From an uncultured Bacteroidota bacterium (GTDB lineage: Bacteria > Bacteroidota > Bacteroidia > Chitinophagales > Saprospiraceae): a stretch of DNA of 16,428 nucleotides. Location: assembly GCA_937952445.1 (NCBI GenBank), contig CALGAA010000128.1, positions 1-16,428 on the forward strand, written 5' to 3'. The notes beneath the pieces are model-generated. The model did not search any database. It was not told where the DNA came from and saw only the letters and a program-made list of their open reading frames with translations. A program made the translations under genes and the position numbers. Below, piece by piece: positions 8,335-15,979 of this stretch (position 1 is its first letter; each line of letters starts with the position of its first letter).

Positions 8335-8671
8335 TTTTGGATATGCCTGGCAGGGCCTGATCATCTTCTTTAGGAATGAAATTCATGCCCGAATTCATCT
8401 GGTCGTTACTTTGATTGTATTGACCGTGGGGTGGGTGGTGGAATTAGCTCCAATGGAATGGGTGGCCGTTATAATTTCAATCGGCCTGGTCGTTCAGGCA
8501 GAGATTTGGAATACGGCATTAGAGAAATTGTCAAATATTGTTCAGCCCGAACGGGATCCTCGGATAAAAGTGGTCAAAGATTTGGCTGCTTCAGGTGTCT
8601 TATGGTGTACTGTATGCGCTATTGTCATCGGAATGATCGTCTTTATCCCGTACATCGCAGGCTGGAAGTGA
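8303..8671 (+). CDS. dgkA: DgkA-family diacylglycerol/undecaprenol kinase
   Basis: This is a 122-aa integral membrane kinase of the DgkA family, which phosphorylates diacylglycerol or undecaprenol with ATP at the inner membrane. Three hydrophobic helices are visible at about 33-48, 52-66 and 98-117. The conserved block EIWNTALEKLSN (67-78) matches the family ExxNTAIExxxD, with E67, N70 and E74 kept but the last Asp replaced by Asn78. VVKDLAASGVL (91-101) carries the conserved Lys-Asp. An amphipathic N-terminus with SFGYAWQGL and RNEIHARIH fits the family, and the start at 8303 gives the usual N-terminal length. In Gram-positives this family is often an undecaprenol kinase, so the lipid substrate is open. 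The start lies inside the preceding EEP gene, 32 bases before its stop. Confidence 0.88.
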   Translation: MRRFLQQRKNSFGYAWQGLIIFFRNEIHARIHLVVTLIVLTVGWVVELAPMEWVAVIISIGLVVQAEIWNTALEKLSNIVQPERDPRIKVVKDLAASGVLWCTVCAIVIGMIVFIPYIAGWK

Positions 8672-8787
8672 TGGCTAAAAGCAAAGGATAATTCACGACA
8701 GGGGATGAAATGGGGAAGATGAATTCAGACCAAAGCAATAGCTGGAATTATCACTTCATTGTCATTTTTCCATACGAATTGAGATCT

Positions 8788-8828
8788 TGTCGGGCTAATC
8801 GAACGTATGTGGTGTCTTTAGCCCGACA
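8788..8828. repeat. 11-bp inverted repeat
   Basis: TGTCGGGCTAA (8788-8798) and TTAGCCCGACA (8818-8828) are perfect reverse complements around a 19-base loop. The arms are GC-rich compared with the surrounding gap. A second, 6-bp hairpin (TGATGG at 8892-8897, CCATCA at 8904-8909) follows. No T-run follows the first stem, so it is not a classical terminator. It could be a dispersed REP-type element, a regulator site, or a structured RNA. Confidence 0.6.
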
Positions 8829-9104
8829 GCGATGGGATGGATTCCGTCCGATGACGTTTCTGCCTCATAGTGTGAGCAGTCCAGGGGGTGCTGATGGCTT
8901 ATTCCATCATCCGCGAATGATTCATTTATCTAAAATATAAAAGTATTAGTAGAATTTAGAGCGGGCACTTTTCAGAGGACTTTTACTTTGGTCCTAATTA
9001 TAAGGAGGAAAATTAAAAAAAGGCCGCTTCCTATTAATAATATATGCGGATCGAGTATGATTTTTAATCTGGGAAGTAGTCCCTGTTTTTCAATTCTCTT
9101 TTAC

Positions 9105-9112
9105 TACTTTTG
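9105..9112 (+). promoter_or_regulatory. -7 promoter box for the efflux operon
   Basis: TACTTTTG matches TAnnTTTG exactly. Transcription would begin near 9118, about 15 bases before the ATG at 9133. This makes the earlier in-frame ATG at 9112 an unlikely start. The -33 region has only a T-rich stretch (GTTTTTC at about 9085) and no clean TTG. Confidence 0.5.
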
Positions 9113-9132
9113 TGGTTCAAAATTACCAATTA

Positions 9133-10479
9133 ATGAAAACCTTCGGAATTTGCATTTCTTTGGTTATATCTCTGGGGTGTCAATTAATTTCTCAAACACC
9201 TTTTACGCTCCAACAAGCACTTGAATACGCAGAAAATCATCACATTTCCGTCCAAAAATCCCGGCTGGATATAGAAGACGCAGAATATCAGATCAAAGAG
9301 GTACTGGCCCGGGCAATTCCTTCACTCAATGGCAGTGTAGAGTATCAACGGTTTTTGCAGCTTCCTACCCAAATATTGCCACGGGGTTCTTTTTATGAAG
9401 GTGATCCCTCCCAGGGGATTCCTCCTAATCCCGAGCAGGATCTGGAAGTTCAATTTGGAGTAAAAAACGCCTTGACTGCCGGACTCAGTTTCAATGCAAC
9501 TGTTTTTGATGGAAGTGTATTTGTCGGTATACAGGCAGCACGACTGGCCCGGGAATTGGCCCAATCCCAAATTAATATCACAGAGCGAGATGTGCGCGAT
9601 CAGGTATACAAAGCCTATTTTGCCGTACTGATTGCAAAACGCAATGAGGGTATTTTGCAAAAGAATGTGGAAAACCTCCAACAGACATTGTTTGAAACGC
9701 GGGAAATGTATCAAAATGGTTTCATGGAAAAACTCGACGTGGATCGTTTGGAATACTCGCTTTCCAATCTGGAAATGGAATTGGAAAATGTCCAAAATTT
9801 GATTTTTTCGACTAAAAATATTCTCAAATTGCAGATGGGATATCCGATGGATGACTCGATTATAGTCACAGAATCCCTCGGTGAATTCATGGACCGTGAA
9901 TCCGCCGTGGTGCTCTTATCGGAACAATACAACTTCAGTAACCGGCCGGAGGCCCGCTCTTTGGCGGTAACTGCGGAACTTCGGGAAATGGATATCAAAC
10001 AACTGAGATTCGGTTATATACCGACCCTCGTGGTTTTTGCGAATTATAATCAGCAATTGCAGGCCAATAAATTGACCGATGGCAAATGGTTTCCCTCCTC
10101 AATTGTGGGCGCGAGTCTCACTATCCCCATATTTGATGGTCGGGACCGGGCGATGAAAATTAATCGGGCTGAAGTCCGGTTACAACAACACATGCTGGAC
10201 ATCGAGAATAGTGAGCGGGTTTTCCGGGTCGAAGTAGAAAATGCCCGGAAGGATTTTCTGACCAATCTCAATAAAGTGGAAGATAGCGAGGACAATCTGG
10301 ATCTGGCGGAATCCATTTATGAAGTAGCACAGATCAAGTTTCGGGAAGGGGTGGGATCAAGTGTGGAAATGTACCAGGCTGAATCTACATTTTACCAGGC
10401 ACAGTCCAGATATATCAATGCGTTGTATGACTTTATGATATCCAAATCTAACCTAGAAAAAGCACTGGGAAAATTATGA
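9133..10479 (+). CDS. TolC-family outer membrane efflux protein
   Basis: This 448-aa protein is the outer-membrane channel of a tripartite exporter. I chose the ATG at 9133 rather than the in-frame ATG at 9112, because it gives a proper signal peptide (MKTFGICISLVISLG) and lies downstream of the promoter box. The mature part starts with PFTLQQALEYAENHH, the usual opening of the TolC/OEP repeat. Two long helical repeats follow, each with an Ala/Gln/Asn-rich coiled-coil hairpin separated by beta strands; the second half has SLTIPIFDGRDRAMKINRAE, the typical repeat-2 strand motif. The C-terminal helix ends with YDFMISKSNLEKALGKL. Length is normal for the family. The last bases overlap the next ATG (ATGA, 4 bases), so the gene is coupled to the adaptor gene. 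Confidence 0.93.
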   Translation: MKTFGICISLVISLGCQLISQTPFTLQQALEYAENHHISVQKSRLDIEDAEYQIKEVLARAIPSLNGSVEYQRFLQLPTQILPRGSFYEGDPSQGIPPNPEQDLEVQFGVKNALTAGLSFNATVFDGSVFVGIQAARLARELAQSQINITERDVRDQVYKAYFAVLIAKRNEGILQKNVENLQQTLFETREMYQNGFMEKLDVDRLEYSLSNLEMELENVQNLIFSTKNILKLQMGYPMDDSIIVTESLGEFMDRESAVVLLSEQYNFSNRPEARSLAVTAELREMDIKQLRFGYIPTLVVFANYNQQLQANKLTDGKWFPSSIVGASLTIPIFDGRDRAMKINRAEVRLQQHMLDIENSERVFRVEVENARKDFLTNLNKVEDSEDNLDLAESIYEVAQIKFREGVGSSVEMYQAESTFYQAQSRYINALYDFMISKSNLEKALGKL

Positions 10480-11687
10480 ACATAAGACTATACTTATTTC
10501 TTATTGGATTGGCCACCTTGCTGATGACATCGGGGTGCCAATCCCCTGACGAGCCGGCTTCCGCAGAATCCAAAAGTTTATCAGAACTCAAGGCATCGTT
10601 GTCAGAGAAGCAAGCACGGCAACGTGAGTTGGAACAAGAAATTCAAGACCTCACATCCCGGATTGCAGAACTCGATCCCACTGTACAAAGCCGACAAGCA
10701 CAGCGTGTGACGGTCTACGAAGTCAAGGATACGGTATTTGAGCAATACATAACCGCACAAGGTTTGCTGGAGGCCGATGAAGTCATTCAGGTGAATGCCG
10801 AAACGAGTGGTCGGTTGATCAATCTCCATATTGAAGAAGGAGATTATGTTAGCAAGGGAGATCTTGTGGCCGAATTGGATTTGGAGCAGTTGAACAAACA
10901 AATGGCCGAGTTGCAAACGAGCTACGAGTTGGCTAAGGATATTTATGAACGACAAAAGCGATTGTGGGATCAGAATATTGGGTCAGAAATCCAGTATTTA
11001 CAAACGAAGAACGAGAAAGAACGAATCGAAAAATCGATTGAGTCGCTGGAATTCCAGCTGACGAAAGCAAAGGTTTATGCACCCCTATCCGGCATCGTTG
11101 ATGAGGTCAGCATTCTCGAAGGGGAAATGGTATCTCCGGGGGCACCCATTGCGGTTATTCTGGATGTCCGGCAGTTTGTGGCGACCGCTGACCTGGCCGA
11201 GAACCATCTGGGTAGTGTTAATCTGGGGGATTGGGTGACGGTATATTTCCCAGCTCTGAATGCTGAGACCCGTGGAAAAATATCATACATCGGTAATACC
11301 ATAGATAAAGCCAACCGCACATTCCGCATCGAGGTCAATGTGAACCGCATTGTCAAAAACCTCAAACCCAATATGTTGGTGGAAATCCAGGTGACGGTCA
11401 ATTCCATTGAAAATGTATTAACCGTACCGTTGAATTTAATCCAGCAGGAAATCAACGGTAGGGAGTTTTTGATGGTGGTGGAACAGAGCAATGGTCAACC
11501 CGTAGCCCGGAAACGGTACATCAGTAAGTCCGAAACCAATGATGAAGTGACAGTTATCCGGGAAGGCCTCAGGCCTGGTGAGGAAGTCATCGAAGTAGGT
11601 GGCCGTTCCGTTAGTGATGGGACACCATTGGAAATTATCGAGCTGTCCGTTTTGTCATCCGGATCAAACAGTCAGGGGAATGAGTAA
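10476..11687 (+). CDS. RND efflux periplasmic adaptor lipoprotein
   Basis: This 403-aa membrane fusion protein links the RND pump to the TolC-like channel. The signal ends in LLMTSGCQ, so Cys21 is the likely lipidated residue, anchoring the protein in a membrane. Residues 33-68 form an unusual extra coiled coil (Glu/Gln/Leu-rich) before the core. The split lipoyl domain is visible as ETSGRLINLHIEEGDYVSKG (about 109-128) and VYAPLSGIVDEVSILEGEMV (about 200-219), on either side of the alpha-helical hairpin (about 140-198). The beta-barrel and membrane-proximal domains follow, with NLKPNMLVEIQV (295-306) as a family marker. It overlaps TolC by 4 bases and the pump gene by 8 bases. Confidence 0.93.
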   Translation: MNIRLYLFLIGLATLLMTSGCQSPDEPASAESKSLSELKASLSEKQARQRELEQEIQDLTSRIAELDPTVQSRQAQRVTVYEVKDTVFEQYITAQGLLEADEVIQVNAETSGRLINLHIEEGDYVSKGDLVAELDLEQLNKQMAELQTSYELAKDIYERQKRLWDQNIGSEIQYLQTKNEKERIEKSIESLEFQLTKAKVYAPLSGIVDEVSILEGEMVSPGAPIAVILDVRQFVATADLAENHLGSVNLGDWVTVYFPALNAETRGKISYIGNTIDKANRTFRIEVNVNRIVKNLKPNMLVEIQVTVNSIENVLTVPLNLIQQEINGREFLMVVEQSNGQPVARKRYISKSETNDEVTVIREGLRPGEEVIEVGGRSVSDGTPLEIIELSVLSSGSNSQGNE

Positions 11688-14600
11688 GCTCAATGAAAAA
11701 ATTGTTGGAAAGCTTCGGGAATTCGGGCTGACAAGTTTGTCGATTGACAATGGCACGACGGTTTTTCTATTGACCTTTATGATCTTTCTGTTCGGATTAC
11801 AGGCCTACAATTCCATGCCGAAAGAGCAGTTTCCGGAAGTCTCTTTTCCCACCGTTTTTGTCAATACACCCTATTTCGGAAACTCTGCTGCTGACATCGA
11901 GAATCTCATCACCCGTCCCCTGGAGAAGGAGATCAATACGATTATCGGTCTGGAAAGCCTGACTTCGGTATCTGTCCAGGATTTTTCGATGGTCACTGTT
12001 GAATTTGTTCCGGATATGGAGATTGACGAGGCGGTCAGAAAAGTCAAAGATGCGGTTGACATCGCCAAGAGTGAATTGCCATCCGATCTGGAAACAGATC
12101 CTCAGGTGGTGGAAATTAACCTATCTGAAATACCCATACTTTCGGTTAACCTTTCAGGGGATTATAGCGTAGATCAACTGAAAGAATACGCCGAACACCT
12201 TGAAGATGCATTTGAAAATCTTACTCAGGTTTCAGATGCGGTCATCAAAGGTGCACTCGAAAGAGAAGTCAAAATCGATGTTGATCTGGCCCGTATGGAA
12301 GCTTTGAAGATTTCATTTACCGACATCGAAAATGCAGTCTCCAGCGAAAACTTGTCGATGTCGGGGGGCGAAATCCAGTTAGGAGGATACCAACGTGCAG
12401 TCCGGATCATTGGTCAATTTGAAAACATCGACCAAATCCGGAATATAATCGTCAAGAGCGAATCCCAACGTCCTGTGTATTTGAAAGATATCGCCCAGGT
12501 TAGTTTCGGGTATAAAGATAGAACCAGCATTGCCCGTTCCGATGGTCTACCGGTCGTGTCGGTGGACGTGATCAAACGTACCGGGGAAAATTTAATCGAA
12601 GCAGCTGATAACGTGAAAGCGATTATCGAGGATGCTGAAAACCGTGTTTTTCCTGCTGATTTGAAGGTGAGTATATTCAATGACCAATCGTATTATACCA
12701 AATTATTGATCAGCAATCTTGAAAATTCGATCATTTCGGGGATTATCCTGGTCATCCTGGTCCTATTGTTTTTCATGGGCTTGCGCAATGCTAGTTTTGT
12801 AGGTATTGCGATCCCTTTATCCATGCTTATGGGTATCCTGTGGCTCTTTTTGACCGATGTGACGCTCAATATGGTCGTGCTTTTTTCCCTTATCCTCGCC
12901 CTGGGTATGCTGGTAGATAATGGAATTGTAATCGTAGAAAACGTTTATCGCTATTTTCAACGAGGATACAGTCCTATGGATGCCGCCAAATATGGGGCAG
13001 GGGAAGTGGCGGTGCCGATTATTGCCAGTACAGCTACCACTTTAGCTGCTTTTGTCCCCATTGCCTTTTGGCCCGGTATTTTTGGGGAATTTATGAAATA
13101 CCTCCCGATTACCCTTATCCTGGTGTTGGGTTCCTCACTCCTGGTGGCGTTGATCATTAACCCGGTCTTTACGTCCCGGTTTATGAAAATAGATGTCCGG
13201 GCAGACGACCCAAGCCGGAGGAAGAAAAACAAACGATATACGCTTTTATTTGTGGTTGTGCTGGTGGTTATCAGTGTGATTTGTCACTTCGCAGGAGTGG
13301 ATTGGTTACGTAATCTTTCGGCGATAGCAGCCCTGGTCACGCTTTTAAATTATTACGTACTTCGCCCCGGTTCATTTTTCTTTCAGGATCACATTATGCC
13401 CGCGCTTGAAAGAGGATACAATTGGTTTATATCCCGGGTACTCCACCGGAAGATGCCCGTATTTGTATTTGTGGGTACTTTCGGATTGTTGATTATATCA
13501 ATACTGGCTGTGGCTGTAAACACGCCCAAAGTGATCTTTTTTCCCAGTGCGGACCCTTTATACATCAATGTATTTGTGGAATTACCGCTTGGAAGGGATA
13601 TTCATTCCACTGACCGGGCTGTCCGAGTGATTGAAAAACAAATCAGCGAAGTCCTAAAACCCTATGAAGAAATTGTGGAGTCCGTGCTGACACAGATCGG
13701 AGAAAATACGTCAGATCCCAATTCACCACCAGAACCTGGCAACTCTCCAAATAAGGCCAGGATCACGGTTACCTTTGTACCCACCGAAGAGCGGGGAGGT
13801 GTCAGTACGGCTGAGGTCATGAATAAAATCCGATCTCAACTAGATTATTTACCCGGGATCCAAATAGTCGTGGATCAAAACGCATCTGGCCCACCCGCAG
13901 GCAAACCTATCAATATAGAAATCCAGGGTCCTCAAATGGATGAACTCGCTCTGTTGGCAGAGGATATGATCACTTTTCTCAATAATCGTAACATTGGCGG
14001 AATCGAAGAGTTGAAAACCGATGTCCAGATTGGAAAGCCCGAATTACTGGTCCATATCAATCGTGAGTCTGCCCGTCGGTTTGAACTGTCCACCGGGATG
14101 ATTGCCTCTGCAATCCGGACGAGTATATATGGCAAAGAAGTATCGAAATATAAAATCGGCGAAGATGAGTATCCCATTCAGGTTAGGCTGGATACGACTT
14201 ACCGCAACAATATTAGTTCGATCCTCAATCAACGGATTACGTTCCGGGATCCAGCTTCGGGGTTGTTGACACAGGTGCCTATTTCTACAGTTGCTGATAT
14301 CGAATATTCCTCGACCTACAGTGCCATTAAACGAAAAGATATGGACCGGGTCATAACGGTGTATTCCAATGTGCTTTCAAATTATAATGCGAATGAAGTT
14401 GTGGCAGAAATTCGTCAGGCCTTAGAGGATTACCATACTCCTGAATACATTACCTATGAATTTACGGGAGAACAGCAACAACAGGCTGAAGATATGGGGT
14501 TTCTGGAAACCGCATTTTTGATCTCCGTGTTCCTGATATTTCTCATTTTAGTGAGCCAGTTTAATTCAATGTTGTCACCCTTTATTATCATCCTTACCGT

Positions 14601-15126
14601 GATGTTTAGTACCATTGGGGTTTTTCTCGGGTACGCAATAACAGGTAGAGATGTTTCAGTGATTTTTACCGGAGTCGGGATCATTTCCCTGGCTGGAATT
14701 GTAGTCAATAATGCCATCATCCTGGTGGATTATACCGATCTTTTAATCAAAAGAAAGGTGGAAGAGCTTGGAGTAAAAAACATGTGGGAACTGGAAAAAA
14801 GTCAAATAAAAAAATTGGTCATCGAGGGCGGGGCCACCCGATTGCGACCAGTTTTACTGACCGCAATTACGACCATTTTGGGTTTGATTCCACTTGCCAT
14901 AGGTTTGAACATAGATTTCTTTACCTTAATTTCAGATTTGGATCCAAATATCTATATTGGAGGTGATAATACAGCCATCTGGGGGCCATTAGCCTGGACG
15001 GTCATATATGGTTTAACCTTTTCAACGGTTCTGACCCTGATTGTGGTTCCGACGATGTATTGGTTGGCTTACCGACTGCGTCTTTGGGCTCACTCGCGCC
15101 GGATGGCAAAACAATCGGAAGGTTAA
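11680..15126 (+). CDS. RND-superfamily efflux pump, AcrB/MmpL-like HAE type
   Basis: This 1148-aa inner-membrane antiporter exports drugs, lipids or metals using the proton gradient. The first in-frame ATG (11599) lies inside the adaptor gene, so I chose 11680, which has AGGGG just upstream and an N-terminus (MSKLNEK) leading into the first helix. Landmarks are TM1 at 28-43, the first periplasmic loop to about 340, TM2-6 at 345-500, and LVDNGIVIVENVY (411-423) with the proton-relay Asp413. The second half has AGIVVNNAIILVDYTD in TM10. Between TM6 and TM7 the loop carries two additional hydrophobic segments (about 520-537 and 543-560), so the topology may be 14 rather than 12 helices. The single Asp in TM4 and lack of the heavy-metal signature point to HAE-type pumps. 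Substrate not determinable. Confidence 0.93.
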   Translation: MSKLNEKIVGKLREFGLTSLSIDNGTTVFLLTFMIFLFGLQAYNSMPKEQFPEVSFPTVFVNTPYFGNSAADIENLITRPLEKEINTIIGLESLTSVSVQDFSMVTVEFVPDMEIDEAVRKVKDAVDIAKSELPSDLETDPQVVEINLSEIPILSVNLSGDYSVDQLKEYAEHLEDAFENLTQVSDAVIKGALEREVKIDVDLARMEALKISFTDIENAVSSENLSMSGGEIQLGGYQRAVRIIGQFENIDQIRNIIVKSESQRPVYLKDIAQVSFGYKDRTSIARSDGLPVVSVDVIKRTGENLIEAADNVKAIIEDAENRVFPADLKVSIFNDQSYYTKLLISNLENSIISGIILVILVLLFFMGLRNASFVGIAIPLSMLMGILWLFLTDVTLNMVVLFSLILALGMLVDNGIVIVENVYRYFQRGYSPMDAAKYGAGEVAVPIIASTATTLAAFVPIAFWPGIFGEFMKYLPITLILVLGSSLLVALIINPVFTSRFMKIDVRADDPSRRKKNKRYTLLFVVVLVVISVICHFAGVDWLRNLSAIAALVTLLNYYVLRPGSFFFQDHIMPALERGYNWFISRVLHRKMPVFVFVGTFGLLIISILAVAVNTPKVIFFPSADPLYINVFVELPLGRDIHSTDRAVRVIEKQISEVLKPYEEIVESVLTQIGENTSDPNSPPEPGNSPNKARITVTFVPTEERGGVSTAEVMNKIRSQLDYLPGIQIVVDQNASGPPAGKPINIEIQGPQMDELALLAEDMITFLNNRNIGGIEELKTDVQIGKPELLVHINRESARRFELSTGMIASAIRTSIYGKEVSKYKIGEDEYPIQVRLDTTYRNNISSILNQRITFRDPASGLLTQVPISTVADIEYSSTYSAIKRKDMDRVITVYSNVLSNYNANEVVAEIRQALEDYHTPEYITYEFTGEQQQQAEDMGFLETAFLISVFLIFLILVSQFNSMLSPFIIILTVMFSTIGVFLGYAITGRDVSVIFTGVGIISLAGIVVNNAIILVDYTDLLIKRKVEELGVKNMWELEKSQIKKLVIEGGATRLRPVLLTAITTILGLIPLAIGLNIDFFTLISDLDPNIYIGGDNTAIWGPLAWTVIYGLTFSTVLTLIVVPTMYWLAYRLRLWAHSRRMAKQSEG

Positions 15127-15136
15127 AAAAGCAGGT

Positions 15137-15763
15137 ATGGATTTTGCGAAAATAAGGCGGGAATACCGTCAACAAACGATGGAAATCGAATCTCTCGATC
15201 CCAACCCAATGCAGGAGTTTCAGAAATGGATTGACGAAGCCCACCGCTACTACGGGGATGAATGCAATGCCATGACCCTGGCTACTGCAAATTCTAAGGG
15301 AGCTCCGGCTGCAAGAACGGTATTGCTAAAAGGGGTCACCCGGGAGGGATTTTTGTTTTACTCCAATTACCTCAGTCGCAAAGGACGCGATCTCAGTGAA
15401 AATCCACAAGCTGCACTTTTATTTTATTGGCCCCTTTTGGACCGCCAGATTCGCATCGAAGGACCGGTCAGTAAGGTTGCAGCAGATTGGTCAGATTCCT
15501 ATTTTTACTCCCGGCCAGTGGGGAGTCAGATCAGTGCGATCGTGTCACCTCAAAGTCAACGTATTTCATTACAGGAATTGATAGATAAAAGGACAGAGTT
15601 GGAAAAATCCGGTGACATCAAACGACCAGACCATTGGGGCGGATACGAGGTAAAAGGAATGTATTTTGAATTTTGGAACGGAAAAGAAAATCGATTCCAC
15701 GATCGGTTTGTGTATCAAAAAATGCCTGACGGTCGTTATGAGCGGTACCGCCTCGCCCCTTGA
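15137..15763 (+). CDS. pdxH: Pyridoxamine/pyridoxine 5'-phosphate oxidase
   Basis: This FMN enzyme makes pyridoxal 5'-phosphate from pyridoxamine or pyridoxine 5'-phosphate, using oxygen. At 208 aa it has the usual family length. I chose the ATG at 15137 (MDFAKIRREY), because the longer frame from 15041 lies in the pump gene. Conserved features are RTVLLKG (60-66) and YSNYLSRKG (75-83) for FMN binding, RQIRIEG (103-109), SRPVGSQISAIVSPQS (125-140), and the C-terminal RFHDR (186-190) that binds the substrate phosphate. It starts 10 bases after the RND pump stop, so it is probably read through from the efflux operon; there is no functional link apparent to me. An oxygen-using B6 enzyme suggests aerobic life. 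Confidence 0.95.
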   Translation: MDFAKIRREYRQQTMEIESLDPNPMQEFQKWIDEAHRYYGDECNAMTLATANSKGAPAARTVLLKGVTREGFLFYSNYLSRKGRDLSENPQAALLFYWPLLDRQIRIEGPVSKVAADWSDSYFYSRPVGSQISAIVSPQSQRISLQELIDKRTELEKSGDIKRPDHWGGYEVKGMYFEFWNGKENRFHDRFVYQKMPDGRYERYRLAP

Positions 15764-15979
15764 TTGGCTCTGCAAAAGGCGTTGTTGATAGTTCAAAATT
15801 CTATTTTGGTCGAAGAATAAAGCGATTTAAACTATCATTAACAAACAAGTAAGTCTGTTTTTCATTAATTTAAGGTGTGGGATGCGTTAAAAGGAGGATA
15901 GTTAACCTCAACCGCAGACCCAAGCTGACATCAGGGAAGCCGATTGACCATTTATAAAACTTTTAAAAAACATATCGTG

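Larger units (their letters stand above)
8672..9132 (+). other. Noncoding gap between dgkA and the efflux operon
   Basis: No convincing gene is seen in these 461 bases. An open frame at 8710-8940 spans the main inverted repeat and has unusual composition, so I do not call it. The stretch holds the 11-bp inverted repeat at 8788-8828, a smaller hairpin at 8892-8909, an AAGGAGGA sequence near 9001 with no start codon after it, and the promoter box at 9105-9112. Confidence 0.6.

Noticed and set aside
8710..8940. 76-codon open frame, MGKMNSDQSN start
   Set aside because: It spans the inverted repeat, has no ribosome-binding site that I trust, and its residue composition does not resemble a folded protein. 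It could still be a small repeat-borne ORF.
8989..9000. TTTACTTTG as a second promoter box in the gap
   Set aside because: It fails the TAnnTTTG pattern at the second position and is about 130 bases from the first gene.
9112..9132. Earlier in-frame ATG for the TolC-like gene
   Set aside because: It overlaps the -7 promoter box and would add residues before the signal peptide.
11599..11679. Earlier in-frame ATG for the RND pump
   Set aside because: It lies deep in the adaptor gene, and the 27 added residues do not look like an RND N-terminus.
15786..15837. TGATAGTT / AACTATCA inverted repeat after pdxH
   Set aside because: Only 8 bp with a 36-base loop, likely by chance in AT-rich sequence.
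15888..15900. AAAAGGAGGATA, strong Shine-Dalgarno-like sequence before htrA
   Set aside because: No start codon follows within a useful distance; the HtrA start is about 80 bases downstream. Similar orphan sequence occurs near 9001.
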